Source of the DNA: Seriola aureovittata
Taxonomy: Eukaryota > Chordata > Actinopteri > Carangiformes > Carangidae
Assembly: GCF_021018895.1 (NCBI RefSeq)
Contig: NC_079387.1
Location: 11,470,542 to 11,534,541 of the forward strand
Reading direction: 5' to 3'
Length of the DNA: 64,000 nucleotides
Position 1 is the stretch's first letter. The number at the start of each line of letters is the position of its first letter. The notes under the pieces were generated by a model that was not told the DNA's origin, did not search any database, and worked only from the letters and a program-made list of their open reading frames with translations. Of the stretch, positions 11,185 through 23,675 are shown piece after piece. A program made the position numbers and the translations under genes.

Positions 11185-11235
11185 AATAAATTTCTTATTA
11201 CCAAATGTATGGACGTGTCGTTGTGTCGTGACGCG
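11185..11235 (+). terminator. inhbb: Candidate distal poly(A) signal of inhbb
   Basis: AATAAA at 11185-11190 is followed about 30 nt later by a GT-rich stretch (GTCGTTGTGTCGTGACGCGTG), the usual arrangement of cleavage site and downstream element. Upstream lies an AT-rich block that looks like the end of a 3' UTR. Alternatives at 8209, 9278 and 10745 exist. Confidence 0.5.
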
Positions 11236-11909
11236 TGTGAGCAGTTCCTGTAGGATCGGCGGCTCGACGGCGCTCAGGTTAGTGAGTCTCTGGCACAGGG
11301 AGCAAGGCACTGATGCTGTCATGACTTTAAAAGAGACGGAGGAATCTTCTGACGTCTTGTAGCTACAACAAAGTATAGGTGTACGTCTTTGCAATCATCA
11401 CTTCAAAGATAGTGACGGTGAGGCCAGCTGTTGTTGTTCCTTTTTATCGCAGCATATTTAACATTCACCCGACGTGATATCCACCTCCCAAAAACCACAA
11501 GGAGCAATTACCGTGGGTGGCTGACACCGGCGGCTTCTCTGCCACGTTCAGCCACATGTGTTGACACATTTCTACATTTCGTGATTCCTAGTGGGAGATG
11601 TCAAAGCCCACAAAAATTCCCTGCTGGTAATTATCAGCAGAGCAGCTGCTGCCGGAGGGTTTTTCCCAGCTGATTGCTAATCGTCTCGTGTCATATTTGA
11701 TATATTATATGAATCAACGATCAGTGCTGGCCTCAGCCTTTCCAGGTCCTGGGTGAATCTTTGACTTTTTCATTCTTATTTTAACCAACTGTGAAATGTG
11801 GCCTACGTGGAACTGTGGCCACAGACTTAGTTACATAACCCTGCACAGTGAAATAAGCAATTCAACGTTAAACAGTCATGATGACAGAAGTGTTTAAATA
11901 ATCACAGTG

Positions 11910-11945
<36 letters not shown>

Positions 11946-13564
11946 AATTATTCTCTAAAGCAGGTTCAATCCAATTGTGAGGATTTAGTTTAATTTACCT
12001 CATTTGTCTTAAGACATGGATTTAAACAACTTTTACACGCTATTAAAGGTATTGACTTTTACATTGTTATTATTAAGTAGGAGGAATACCATGTGACATG
12101 ACTGAAAGGTCCAGAGCAGCTACTAGATGGACCTCGTAGTCAGATTGTCCGGCATTTAAGATTCAATATTTCTTCCACAATATTCTCATTTGGAGAAAAT
12201 TGGACATAAAGAACAATATGAAGCATCATTTTTAAAGATGTGGACGGTGACATCATGTCCTTGTGAAAGACCTGGGGTGGACATATCGGAGCTTATACGG
12301 TACCGCACTTAGCTGAATATAATCATAAAGTAAATATTTAACACTGTACTTGATGCATTAGTGTTAATTAAAGAATTGAAAAGCAGTCTGACATTAAACA
12401 AGCCGGAGAAGGAACCAAGCATTCAACACGCAGCTTGATAAGGACCTCTTCTATTTCTGCTGGTTTGGAAAACTAATAAATCTTTTAAAAGTGGCAGCAG
12501 ATTTAACGTGACTCATGACCTCAGTATTGATAATATCTTGGATATGGTGGCGATTATCTGTAACCCAGGTAACAGGAGAATGTTCCTGCTGTTGCTGATG
12601 ATGAAGGAGGATCCACGATGACAAGAAAGTACAAATAGTCTCTACGGAGCTCAGCCGCCTACAATGAAAGCTGAAGAATGCTTTTCAAACTGAATCCCAT
12701 AAATCCACTTAGCACGTTCCAGCTTTTCCTCCAGCAGAGAAACAGAGTGCGGATTCCCCTCGGCGGCCGGCGGCTGTTTCCTCGGGGCTGGGAGTAAGAA
12801 CAGACCGCTCTATAGAGTCTGCATGTGCCCACTCAGGCACACAAAGGCTCTAAACAGGCCTAATTATACCTCAGCAAATCTCAGCGGGACTTCAAGGGTC
12901 AAGTGTTCGACCTCCGGGGTCACGCCCTTCATGATTGGGAGTACAGACGCAATCTGTGTGATCCTGGGTTGATTTGGTTTCATCCGCCGCCCGAGCTCGT
13001 AAACACGTTCACATGCACGACAGACAAACGACAAAACCCGATATCTGGTAACGCGCCGCGCTGACGTTCATCACGAGGTTAATTGCCGCTAAAAATAATC
13101 CGGTAAGCGCCATCTGAAGTCATGAGAAATGTCGTCGCTAAGTGTGTGAAATGATACGTTTCAGAGAGAAAACAGTCGCCCCTTAATCTGACAGGTGATG
13201 AAGTGACGAGTCATCTGACATTGTCTGCTGCTGCTCAGGAACGAGAGAGAGACACAGAGGTGGAGACGAAAACAAAGGGAGGAAAGGGCGTCAGAGGGAA
13301 GAAGAAGAGGGAGAGAGGAGCACTTGTTATGAAGCACACTCTGCTGCACAGGTCGACTCCACAGCCCTGACCATTCATCAATAATTATTAATCACTGAAG
13401 AAACGTCAGAAATGTCAATCACTCTCCGGCTCCAGCTTCTTGTCTGGAGCTTATTTTATCATTCAACTGAATATTTTGAGGTTTGAGACGAACAAGACGA
13501 GACGACATCAACTTTATCTCTGGGAACTTATCCAAGGCGTTTGCTTCTATTTCACAGACCAGAC
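11236..13564. other. Noncoding, mostly unique; possible regulatory blocks
   Basis: No exon is supported. An ATT trinucleotide run lies at 11912-11945 and a family X copy at 12083-12145. Two stretches are complex, free of simple repeats and rich in homeodomain-like TAAT/ATTA sites: about 11,420-11,700 (which holds a GLI-like TGGGTGGCT at 11514) and about 12,620-13,130. They could be conserved elements, but there is no direct evidence. Confidence 0.4.
12083..12145 (+). repeat. Copy of dispersed ~60-bp repeat (family X)
   Basis: It holds ACCATGTGACATGACTGAAA, then CCAGAGCAGCTACTAGATGG and ACCTCGTAG. All three modules of the family are present in order, making this a near-full copy. Confidence 0.65.
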
Positions 13565-13990
13565 GATAATCACTAATCCATACTATAATCACTAATCCAT
13601 ACGATAATCACTGATCCATACGATAATCACTAATCCATACAATAATCACTGATCCATACAATAATCACTAATCCATACAATAATCACTAATCCATACTAT
13701 AATCACTGATCCATACAATAATCACTGATCCATACAATAATCACTAATCCATACAATAATCACTAATCCATACAATAATCACTAATCCATACTATAATCA
13801 CTAATCAATACTATAATCACTAATCCATACTATAATCACTGATCCATACTATAATCACTAATCCATACAATAATCACTAATCCATACAATAATCATTAAT
13901 CCATACGATAATCACTGATCCATACAATAATCACTAATCCATACAATAATCACTAATCAATACTATAATCACTAATCCATACAATAATCA
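13565..13990 (+). repeat. 19-bp minisatellite, about 22 copies
   Basis: The unit is DATAATCACTRATCCATAC: the first base is g, t or a and one internal position alternates a/g. Copies follow without gaps for 426 bp with only point variation, plus a CAATAC variant in a few units. The mixed variants suggest recent expansion and unequal exchange. No coding frame survives it. Confidence 0.95.
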
Positions 13991-16099
13991 GCCAGTTCAT
14001 CAATAATGAAAACATTGCTATTGATTTAGTAAAATTGTACAATAGAGGTAATCTAGTAGGAGCTAATGTTAGCATTAGCATGTTGGTCGTTAGTAGCAAC
14101 AGGCTAAAATGAGAGAAATAATAAAAGTGGTATTAAAGGTCTTATTATTGGATTATTCACTGTTAGAACGATCTCATGAAGCAGCTTCTGCTTCTTTCTC
14201 TCTTTGCCTTCTTTGTAAATTACAGGAGACAGAAAATTGCATGTTATGCTCAGAGGTAGTAAAGTGAGAACAGCTGATCAGGAAGATAAAAGTTGGATTA
14301 TGTGGCAGAGGTTCATGGGATGTTTTTATTTCAGAAGGTGAGATAAAGTCCCGGTGTCGTGTTTCAGTGTTTTGAACTTTCCTGCTGCGACTCCTGAGTT
14401 TTCTTGGCGGAGGCTGAGCTGGTTGCAGTTTGGTAAAAACAGATGTCCCAGACAAAGAGCAGAGATTCCTCGGGCGGGTCGTGTCGTGAGTTTGGAGGTG
14501 GCGAGGTCGTGCGGAGGAATTAAGTGGAGATCTAGTCAATTATAGAGCACGCTTCGTGGCGATGTCAGGTGACACGCGGGAGCTGTTTTATCCTGTTGCT
14601 CGGCATCAGCAGGTCCACCACAAAACACAGGAATGTTAATGAGCCGAGCCCCGAGGACGAGCTGCACGACACACACTCGGCTCAGGTGTGGAGCTCGGCA
14701 GGTGAGACTCTGTGCTGCGACTCTGACAGACAAACAGACTGAATGTGCTTCTGCTGCTGATTTACGGTGGATGAGGAGCAGCTCTAATTTGTTTCAGGAC
14801 TGGGACGGGTTATGAATCATAAATCACATTTACAGTGTGTGACAAGGTGCATTACCTGTCACCTGGGGGGGGGGGGGGGGGGGGGGGTAGGAATGCTCAT
14901 CTGCCCCTCTCCTCAGATCAGATTGGATCTGCAGAAAGAGAAGAGGCAGTTACATCATAACTCCAACAGCTACTTTCATTTCTATTAGAGAAATACACCT
15001 TAATATGACCAATAGAACCTGCATATGTTGAATTAATGTTATGGAATAAATACATACTATGTTTTATTATCACAATAGATGTACATTTTGCCAATTTGAT
15101 TCATTATTCTGTGCTTTTTCACTGACTTCATCCTCGTAACCTTGACAACAACAGGTTCTCAACCTCACGTTAATTTCTTAATTTAAATAAAAATGCAGCT
15201 GCTGGAAACAGTGGCCACCTCCCACACCTCAACAACACCGCGGCCTGGCGCTGCTCTGAGCTGCTTTCTACGTCGGTGGGTGGAACTGATGGTTTTAGGG
15301 ACCTCAGCTTATGGAAACACAACAACGCAGACACATTGTTGTCACCTCGGGGGACGTGCAACATGCGGCCTCTGCATCCTGCAGCCGGCCTGCTGGACGC
15401 AGGACGCCTCTCTGTCCACTGCAGGTCACACAATATTGGGAATATCAATATCAGTTTTCCATCTGAGGAAAAATCAGGGGAAAGTTGAGGTGCTCTCCGA
15501 GGGAGCTGTGGTATGTCAAGGCCCTGTACAGGTAGCTGATATCAAAAAGTCATTTTCATGTGCTGAAGTAGAATTCAAGATGTGGAAAAAAATAAGAGTT
15601 TGACTTCATTTCCCAAACGCTGCATGTCCTTCTGGGAAAAAAAAACCTTGGTAGGAATTCACCCGTCAGCATCCTCACGATATACAGGTTTGTCTGTGCA
15701 GGAGGTTCCATCACTTCTTCAGATAAAGCCTTAACGTCAATTATTATTCCTCATTAAGAGCGTCACTCGCTCTGCCTCCGCTGCTGGTTCCAGGTCAAAG
15801 TGTTTACGCTCAGTTACATGAGCAGCTGGTGGAAGCCGCCACAGGGAAGCAGAGAGAATAGAGATGACACACTCAGGATAAAGAGTGGAGGACTGGAGGT
15901 GTGTACGTTTAATCACACACTTGGCAGAGCGGTGTGTTTTCACCTTCTCTTCGTGGGTGTTATTTCTTCACATAATTTGATGTTTGTTGCCAGAGCTTTT
16001 CACCTTTGACTTGACCTTCCTCCAGATTGTATTCTGCTTAATGAAGTCTCAGGTGTGTGTGTCAATATGTCTGATGCCAGAGTGGATACAAGTGAACTC
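13991..16099. other. Noncoding stretch
   Basis: No gene is supported. About 14,050-14,110 resembles the GTTAGCATTAGCATG part of the 'ccccagaggatgaa' repeat family. A 23-nt poly-G run lies at 14865-14887. A 136-codon plus frame at 15193-15603 has no recognisable domain, starts in AT-rich DNA and lacks exon-like flanks, so I do not call it a gene. Confidence 0.5.
14865..14887 (+). repeat. Poly-G run, 23 nt
   Basis: An uninterrupted G homopolymer. Its length may be unreliable in the assembly. Confidence 0.9.
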
Positions 16100-16830
16100 T
16101 GAAATATATTTGGTGCACTGCCATAAAACTTCAGACGTTCATGGTTCCCAGAGGATGAATTTCAACTTGGTGACCTCCTTATTTTTTATCCACTGTCACT
16201 GTCAGGTTGATATTTTTGTTTTTTTAGTGTAATGTATGTGTTATAAACTATTATCCAAGTAGTCAGGATCCCCAGAGGATGAACCAGACTGACTCCAGAG
16301 CTCCCCAGACTTTTCACCAGGTCAAAGTTGTCACTTATTAACTAAGAACATCTTTACTGTTACTACTAAATATTTACTGGATGACTTGGCACAAAAGTGT
16401 GCGGACATTCATGATGCCCAGAGGATGTACCACCATAACACCAGCATGTTGAGGTCTTTGAGTTTAGAGTCAAAGAACCCGTTGAGAAGATGAATTCAGT
16501 GGATTATATCATTAGCCATGCTAACTGTTAGCCATGCTAACAGTGTGTATCTATAGGGATGGTAATATCAGTCCACCACTTCCAGATTAAATATACTGCT
16601 GGATGGATTGACGTGAAATGCTGTGCAGACGTTCATGGTCACGATAGGATGAATCCCTCTGACTTTGACGATGCAGTGATTTTTCTTCTGGCACCAGATC
16701 GTTAGAAGTTTCTCCTTTAGATTTGACTGGATGAAATCTGCTTCATGTTCCCCTCAGGATGAAATGTAATAACTTTGGTGATCCTCTGCCTTTCATTAAT
16801 TTAACAGTAATGCTACTTGTTTACAATTTA
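16100..16830 (+). repeat. Decayed teleost interspersed repeat ('ccccagaggatgaa' family)
   Basis: The region repeats a module with the order GGATGGATTG..., CAGACGTTCATGG, CCCAGAGGATGAA, 'actgactt', and later CCCTCAGGATGAAATGTAAT. Instances of the GGATGA module occur at about 16,150, 16,272, 16,420, 16,645 and 16,755. It also holds two tandem TTAGCCATGCTAAC units at 16512-16541. I recognise this as a very common fish dispersed repeat but cannot name its class with certainty. A second copy lies at 39.1-39.36 kb. It has no coding capacity. Confidence 0.65.
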
Positions 16831-19379
16831 ACTGTTAGACTTTGGCTTGTAATTAAGTATTTTCCACTGCGGTGTTACTAAATTAAGTTAAGTATTTAAG
16901 TCGTTTTTCCACTGTAATGTGGGAGCTCCAGCATGTTCCTGTACCTCAGCACTGTGACTGAAAAACAGCTCGCTGAGTTACTAAAGCAGAAACATAAACA
17001 CATCCAAGTGTCTTTCTACATTTCAGACAAGTGGAAACTTTCTCAAACGAAGCTCATTATGTCGCCGTGAAGCTTTAGTGAGCATTAGAGGGAGAAAACA
17101 TGACAGCAGCCTGGCAACACGTCTGGAAGAGACAGTGATAGCAGCTGCAGGGTGAAGGGAAGAAGAGGGATCTCGAAGAGGGGCGTCGCCTCTCGCCGCT
17201 GCTCGTTCTCATGAGTTTATGCTGGAGAATGACTGGAATGTTCCACTGCACTTATCAAAATATGCACGCTCCATCTCCAGGTTTTCTTTCACCCGAGGCA
17301 TCAGCAGTTTCATCCTCACCCTATCAGTCCTCTGCGGTTTCTTCGACAGGCTGTAAAATTAAAGTGAGGGTTGCAGCTCACCTCTGATAGAGGCCCACCT
17401 CCAGGGAAAAAGATTACTGTCTCTCCAGATGATTGATGGCTCAAACTCATAACAAATGAGGGTCAGTCACAGTTTTACACTCGGATTCTCTGCAGTTTAA
17501 ACTGTTTTTAGATCAAGTGATCTTTTTATGATGTGGTGCTCAGTGTTGGAAACACACAAATAAAACTGGAATATGGAAGTTCATTTGTGCCGAGAAAAAA
17601 CTAAAATAAATAAACAGTAAGAATTAAAAGTTTTAATTTCATAAAGTAAATTTGACTTGTATATCTTAAATTTTATTTTAGTCTTTTAATTTACTCTCAT
17701 AATGGAGCATCTTGACTTTATAATATATTTATGACTTAATGTCATTATCATCATCTTGACATTGTAAATGATCATTTCACATTTTTCTTACTTAATATGT
17801 AAATTTTGACACAGTATTTTATAATATCAGAATGTTGACTTACATTTTTAATTTTGACAAAATGTAAACTTAATATCTTCAAACTTTGACTCAGTAAATA
17901 ATTATTTTCAGTGAGAAAATCATACATTTAACTCAATGTTTTATGTATGTGACTCACTGAGGAGTTTTTATTGTGATAATTCACAACTGTTGATGTGCTT
18001 TGTTTTTCTGACAGAGTCGGGCCTCCGTCTCTCTCTGCATTTAGCAAGTTAAACCTTCTTTTTAAGGTTGATTCTAGGAGACGAAACGTTCCTCATAGAA
18101 CTAAACTATTAAATACAATGGAAGAAAACAATCACAACAAATCAAATCTAATCAAATTTGGAAAACGAATGACTTCAGTGAAGACGGTTCATTTTGAAGC
18201 ATGTCTAAATTTTTACAGCTTTTTGGGCCTTAAAAAATAAAAGCAGAAATAAAATGAAGAATGAATAAAATGTGAAGGTAATAAAGAGAAATGTGACGGG
18301 AAGTCACTCTGATCGTCCTCATTTCCATCAGTTCACCTCAAAGTTCACCGGTGGCGTGGCGCCCGTCCAGTGGCGGGGGGCGGGATCGCAGTCTGACTTG
18401 TGGTTTCCTGCTCGGCTTGTTGTTGTTCAGATGTCTCCTGACTTAAGCTTCAGGCATCCACCTGCCGTCCTGCCACAAAACACTTACAGATATTAGAGTG
18501 TGAGACTTCAGGCATGAAGCTCGGGGGGGGGGGGTGAGTCACAGTCTCTGGAAATAGCAGAAGAAGCCACAGTCTCCGAATCACAACAACAACTCCTCCC
18601 TGATTAGTCAAGGCTGCACGTGTGACTCGTCAGGTGACCCACAACAAGGTGTCGCAACAGCAATCATCACAAACTGAACATTAGTAACAGGACTACTGGA
18701 AACAGCCATGACCCCCCCCCCCCGGGGAGACATTAAAACTTTAAGTGACGCACACCGACTTCAACACCTGGTTTTCTTTGTAGCTGCTGGGAATAAATCT
18801 GTGGTGATTTTAGAGGTTTTTTTATTCTGATTGACTCTAATAAAAACAGAGGAAACATTTTCCATTTCATTCAGAAATATGAAACACGAGACTCATTTTT
18901 TCCACTGAACCTCACATTTTTTTGTTTTCCTGGCGTTTTCTTTCTCTCATCCTTATGTTTTCTATCATGTGCGTGCACGGCAGCTCTGTCCTCCGCTGAG
19001 TCGTCGTGTTCATCTTCCATGTTGTTGTGTTTTTGTGATGTGGACTGAACAAAGTGAGTGAATGAATAGTTGAAACAATCCGAGGACCCGGTCTGGGCCT
19101 CAAACCACGGTTTAAGAAACTGAGGATCAGCGCTCATCCTTCTTTTGAGCTCAGGTTTTCTATTGGGGAGAAATTGAGCGACGCAGTCTTTTCAGGAGTT
19201 TAAAGATGGCGGTCGGCGGTGATGTAATTCATCTTGTACTTTATTTTTTGGGAGCTGGCGGGGGCGTGGCACATTGTGCTCCCTAAACGCTCCAGATGGT
19301 TGGTTAAGCCGGAGATGCTGCTGGATCACTGCGTCCAACTGACCCGCACGGTGCGCCGCTGTTGACGGGCGTCCTCCCG
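16831..19379. other. Noncoding; AT-rich middle
   Basis: No exon is supported. About 17,570-17,960 is AT-rich with recurring TTTGAC/CTTGACTT phrases, like a decayed simple array. Short G/C runs lie at about 18,523-18,533 and 18,713-18,723. About 17,040-17,300 is complex unique DNA. Frames here are short and unconvincing. Confidence 0.5.
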
Positions 19380-19843
19380 TCATGAATATTCATGAGCAGA
19401 AGAAGAAGCTTGCTGTGGAGAGAACTGGCCCGGCCTCATTAGAATATTCATACCAGCGAGGGTTCATGAGAATGACGTGCCGGGCTTATGACTATTCATG
19501 AGACCGGTCTAATCTAATGGTTAAGAAGGAACCGTTTTTCAGGGGACGAATCAGCACCTCTAATAATGAGAGCCTCATTCATAAGTGTACAGTGAGCAAG
19601 CTGCCATTTTTGTTGCCTGATTAAGCCTGATGCTTATCCCTGTTTCTAGGTCAGGGAGAGGCATACCAAAAGCATTAGAGCATCAAGAATCGGGCTGATG
19701 ACATGGTTAAGAAAACACACAGCACTCTGGGACATGATTTAACTGTGACCACCAACTTTGACACTGAAAACACCTTCCAGCAAATAAACTCTCAGGTTTT
19801 CACACCTGTTTGCTTCCAGATTCACTGCTCATACTGTCACTGC

Positions 19844-19875
<32 letters not shown>

Positions 19876-20550
19876 TTGACATTTTCATTGTTGCACCCAG
19901 CGCCTGAGGAAAGTAGGACAAAGCAAGTTGCAAAAGGCTCAATGGGGGACAGTTTGCTTTTCTTGGTAACTCCCAATTAGGCATTGTTCTCACTTGAAAT
20001 GTTTCTTTTGAATAATTGACAGTAATTTAAAGGAAAGTAAAAAAAAAAAGCACATCTATTATCTAAATCAGGCCACGTGTCTCTCCAGGCTTACATCAAT
20101 ATTATTTAAGAGCTCTCCTTGGAGTGAGGCACCTCCAACGCTCCCTGCGAGCTTTAAGCATGCGCCCCTGGTCCCTCCCTCCTCCAGGACTCAGAGCTTG
20201 TGTCCAGGCAGGTTTGGTCTTGTTTCAAGGCTAAACCCTCAGAATAAAGGGTTAACGCTTCGTTACAGGAGCGCCGTTTTGGCTGATTTGCTTTTTTTCT
20301 CCTTCTCTCTAAGGGTGCTGCGTCCCTGTGCTGCTGCTAAGTCTCTCTAGGGCACATACTTGTGGGGCACATATATTCTCTCTCATTAGTTCTGCAGATT
20401 TGGGGCCCTCAGGGTACTCCTGTGCACATGTGTTGGGAGTGTGGTTCCCACTGTGCTCCGCAGCTCTGATTGAGTCTCTGATTGCCTTGACATTAAGGGG
20501 GCTGCAATTCTTGTGTCATGCCCGGCCTGATGAATTGGCGGTGCAGGAAG
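19380..20550. promoter_or_regulatory. Candidate distal enhancer block with clustered POU-like sites
   Basis: The block is complex and nearly repeat-free, except for a (CTTT)8 run at 19844-19876. It opens with a perfect 16-bp palindrome TCATGAATATTCATGA at 19380-19395. Three TATTCAT sites, typical of POU1F1/POU-homeodomain binding, fall within 120 bp (19386, 19444, 19492). Several ATTA/TAAT homeodomain cores follow up to about 20,110. This looks like conserved vertebrate noncoding DNA, but conservation could not be tested. The target could be inhbb or a gene beyond the window. Confidence 0.3.
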
Positions 20551-22287
20551 GGGGGGGGGGGGTCGGAGCACACTGAGCTGTTGTTGTCGCCCTGAGGTTC
20601 ACGGCTCCCCGGCCTCCGCTCGGGACTGGAGGACTGATGGAATCTGGCTCCAGCACCTGACAGTTAGGATCAAGCGGATCCTGATCAGTGCTAATCAGGT
20701 CTGTACTCCGGGTGGGCGGAGTCAGACCCAGGATCATCTCCAAGTTTAATAAATGTCTTCTGATCTAATATCTTCTTGTTTTTTACAAGTGAAAACGTTA
20801 AGTAAAGAACGACTGAAGAAACAGATTAAAGATTCATTAGTGATGTTGAACCTCAGCCTGAGAGGACGCAGGTCAGACTGGACCTGAAAGCAGAATCCAA
20901 CACTTGGCTTAGGTTACAGAAAGAAGGTGTCGTTGTCTGAAGGTCACAGTGTTTGTAGTTAATGAAGGTCATCTGTCAACCCTACAGGTGGAGGCAGGTG
21001 ACTCCTTCTGCTCGAGGTTTCTGCCTCTTTAAAGGAACTTTTTTCTCGCCACGGTTGCTGAGTGTTTGCTCTTGGTGGGACCTGCCGCGTCTCTGTAAAT
21101 ACCATTATAGAGACGAGAGTGGACCTGCTCGGCGTGAGATGACTTCTGTCGAGACTTGACGATGATACTAATAAAAGTAGATCCATTAAACGTGAGGTGA
21201 CGGCGTTCCTTCACACTGTTGCTCTCCTGCGCAGAGGAAAGGTGAAGATACTCAAAGAAAGGAGGGAAGCTGTCAAACGCTGAAGAGTGAGGAAACATTC
21301 CAAGTCTGAAAAACGCTGCTGCCGATCCAAACCTCTCCCGAGCTCTTCTTCCTGCGTTGGCGCTGAACTTCAGGGCTGGACATAAATCATGAGGAATCTG
21401 GATTCTTCAGACCCTCCTGATCCCTCTGAACGCACCGAGTGACCCCGGAGTTTCTAGGTGAAAACTGAGGTCACCGGAGTTCAAGGTGAATCTTCTGGCC
21501 CACCCACTGCTTCCCTCAGCGCTCTGAACTTTCCTGCTGCTTGTTTCTCGTCAGTCCTCCTTCACGTCAACCTGTCAAACTGGGAAAACACAACTCTGCA
21601 CGCTGTGCTCTCTGCATTTTTAATCTTGGGTTCGTTTGTGATAAACTCGTTAACTGGAGGAAGTTTCAGTGGACAGACTCTGCTTTGTTTTTCTGCCTGA
21701 CACCTGGTTTGGATTGGGGGGGGGGGGATGGGTGTTGGTTTTCTCTCTGTTCATGAACAACACAATGACTGCACCACGTGCAAGTGAAGGCATCTCAGCT
21801 CACCTCACCTACCTCACATCATGGGTCAGCAGCGAGCCGCCTCGCCATTTGAGAGGTCGAGGCCTCCCAGGCGGCTAATCTCCTGGTATGAGTGACTTCA
21901 TCAGTTAAGAAGGCGCTCGCCAAAAGACTGTACAACTCATATAATTAAGAGGCTTAGATGAATTTGTGCAGGAGTACAAAACGCCATTATCGTCTTAACG
22001 TGGATTTGGTGTTGAATTATTTTCCTTATAACCACACACTGAGCAGATTATTGGCTGAATAGCTGCGAGGCAGCGCGGCGGACGTTTAAGCTCGCCTCAG
22101 TGCTCTGAACTGTACGAGCTGAAAGATTAATGAGCACACTTGTTTTTCCAGGAATCACAGGAGTCATGATGTTCAGATGCACAAAATACACGAGGGCTGC
22201 TGGCGGCCTCCCTGCGCCGCTCGTGGCTCCGTTCACTCACTAATACTCGGCTTATGATGCTGATTTGTGGAGTGTCTGAGTCCTGGT

Positions 22288-22322
<35 letters not shown>
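22288..22322 (+). repeat. Poly-G run, 35 nt
   Basis: The longest homopolymer in the window. It could form G-quadruplexes on the + strand, and its true length is uncertain for most sequencing chemistries. Confidence 0.9.
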
Positions 22323-22323
<1 letters not shown>

Positions 22324-22730
22324 ATGACACAATAATAAGAAAATAATTCATTTATAAGAACGCCACTGTAAAAATACAAGTCCTGCTTTCGCATTTTATT
22401 CAGCCTCTTAAACTCCCACTGACACGTTCACACTTCTGTATCTCTGGTTCTTTATCTTTAGAATTTAATACAAACTAATTCGTCAGCACATATTCAACTT
22501 TCAAGTAGAGACACAAAGTTTCCAAAGATACTGAATATGTCTCATGGTGGAGAATCAAGAATCGATGTGTCTGATGGATCCAGTTGCATCATCAGGTGAG
22601 GAATAAGAAGATTTTAACAACAGGAAGTTATAATCCTGTGGTTAGTGGTGATCACTGCATCGTTACTGAAGCATTAACACGTGAGCAGCATCTGCATGTT
22701 GCAGCTGGATGAGTTGAATCCAATCAGTCT

Positions 22731-22795
22731 CAGGTCCATTTAGTAGCTGTTTGGGAGCTTTCAAACACATCACATGGTCTTCATCAGCAGGTGTT
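22731..22795 (-). repeat. Copy of dispersed ~60-bp repeat (family X)
   Basis: On the minus strand it reads TGATGAAGACCATGTGATGT, then GAAAGCTCCCAAACAGCTAC, then TAAATGGACCTG. This is a full-length copy carrying all modules. Confidence 0.7.
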
Positions 22796-23291
22796 ACAGA
22801 GGTGTAGATGGTCACATTTTTCTTTTTGGGAGCACTTCAGAGACTTCTCATAAGAAGCTTGAGGAAGTTGTTTTCTGCTCATGTTTCAGCTGAGCTCCTT
22901 ATATCTTTGATATTTAGTGTGAAACATCAGAGTGTGACAGCGAGCGGTGAGTCCAGCTGTCAGGTAAACACGGTTCTGAGCTGCAGACTGCACAGATGAA
23001 GATATGACAGTTTTATGGCTTTATAAATACCAGTGAATGATGAACACCAGTCTGCTCCGGAGCATAGGCTAAATATGAATGTCGATGTGGGTTTTGTTTG
23101 GTTCCCACACAGTGACAAAGCATAACCACAGCGAGCGGGTTTCCATCCATGAATTTGCATAACGGATCATCGCCAACAAGAGTCCGAGCCAACATCCAGT
23201 GAACTAATTTAACCTCTCTTGTTTCAGGGCATTTTTGATTACTGACTGACCTGGTAATAGCACGTGCTAACATGTGTGAAAATAAAGAAAG

Positions 23292-23293
<2 letters not shown>

Positions 23294-23368
<75 letters not shown>
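23294..23368 (+). repeat. (CA)n microsatellite, about 37 units
   Basis: A perfect CA run. The short frames of Thr-His or Cys-Val repeats across it are artefacts of the dinucleotide. Confidence 0.97.
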
Positions 23369-23370
<2 letters not shown>

Positions 23371-23623
23371 GCTGTATTCTCCAGGAGAGATGGCAACGAT
23401 TCAAGAAGGCAGCTATTAAAGGAGCTTACTCCATTCTGTTTCAATTCATGGCTGAAACGCTGCTCAATGAATGACATCACTCGCAGCTTGTGTTCATACA
23501 AATCTCGCCCGGACCCCGAGATCTCATTCCAGGCAACTTGAACAAATATTGGCAACGACGACGACGACGGCTCTTTAACACGGAGCACCAATGTTCCTTC
23601 CCTCTTTTTCCACACACATGTAT

Positions 23624-23625
<2 letters not shown>

Positions 23626-23674
<49 letters not shown>
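23626..23674 (+). repeat. (CA)n microsatellite, about 24 units
   Basis: A perfect CA run. Between it and the previous run, about 23,380-23,570 is unique and complex. Confidence 0.97.

Positions 23675-23675
<1 letters not shown>

Larger units (their letters stand above)
7901..11210 (+). other. inhbb: Probable long inhbb 3' UTR
   Basis: There is no coding signal after the stop. The first 300 bp are A/U-rich with ATTTA-like motifs and a Pumilio-type TGTATATA at 8084-8091. Earlier possible poly(A) signals are ATTAAA at 8209 and AATAAA at 9278. A 10-bp purine-rich tandem repeat sits at 9591-9680. The block at about 10,780-11,210 is complex, AT-rich and repeat-free, and ends in AATAAA at 11185 followed by a GT-rich stretch, which fits a distal 3' end. 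Long 3' UTRs are usual for INHBB. The extent is inference: any of the earlier signals could be used instead. Confidence 0.5.
20551..23293. other. Noncoding stretch
   Basis: No gene is supported. G runs lie at about 20550-20561 and 21716-21728, plus the 35-nt run at 22288-22322. A family X copy lies at 22731-22795. About 21,780-22,150 is complex and motif-rich and could be regulatory. The rest shows nothing I can interpret. Confidence 0.5.

Noticed and set aside
13565..13990. CRISPR-like array
   Set aside because: There are contiguous 19-bp units without unique spacers, in a vertebrate genome.
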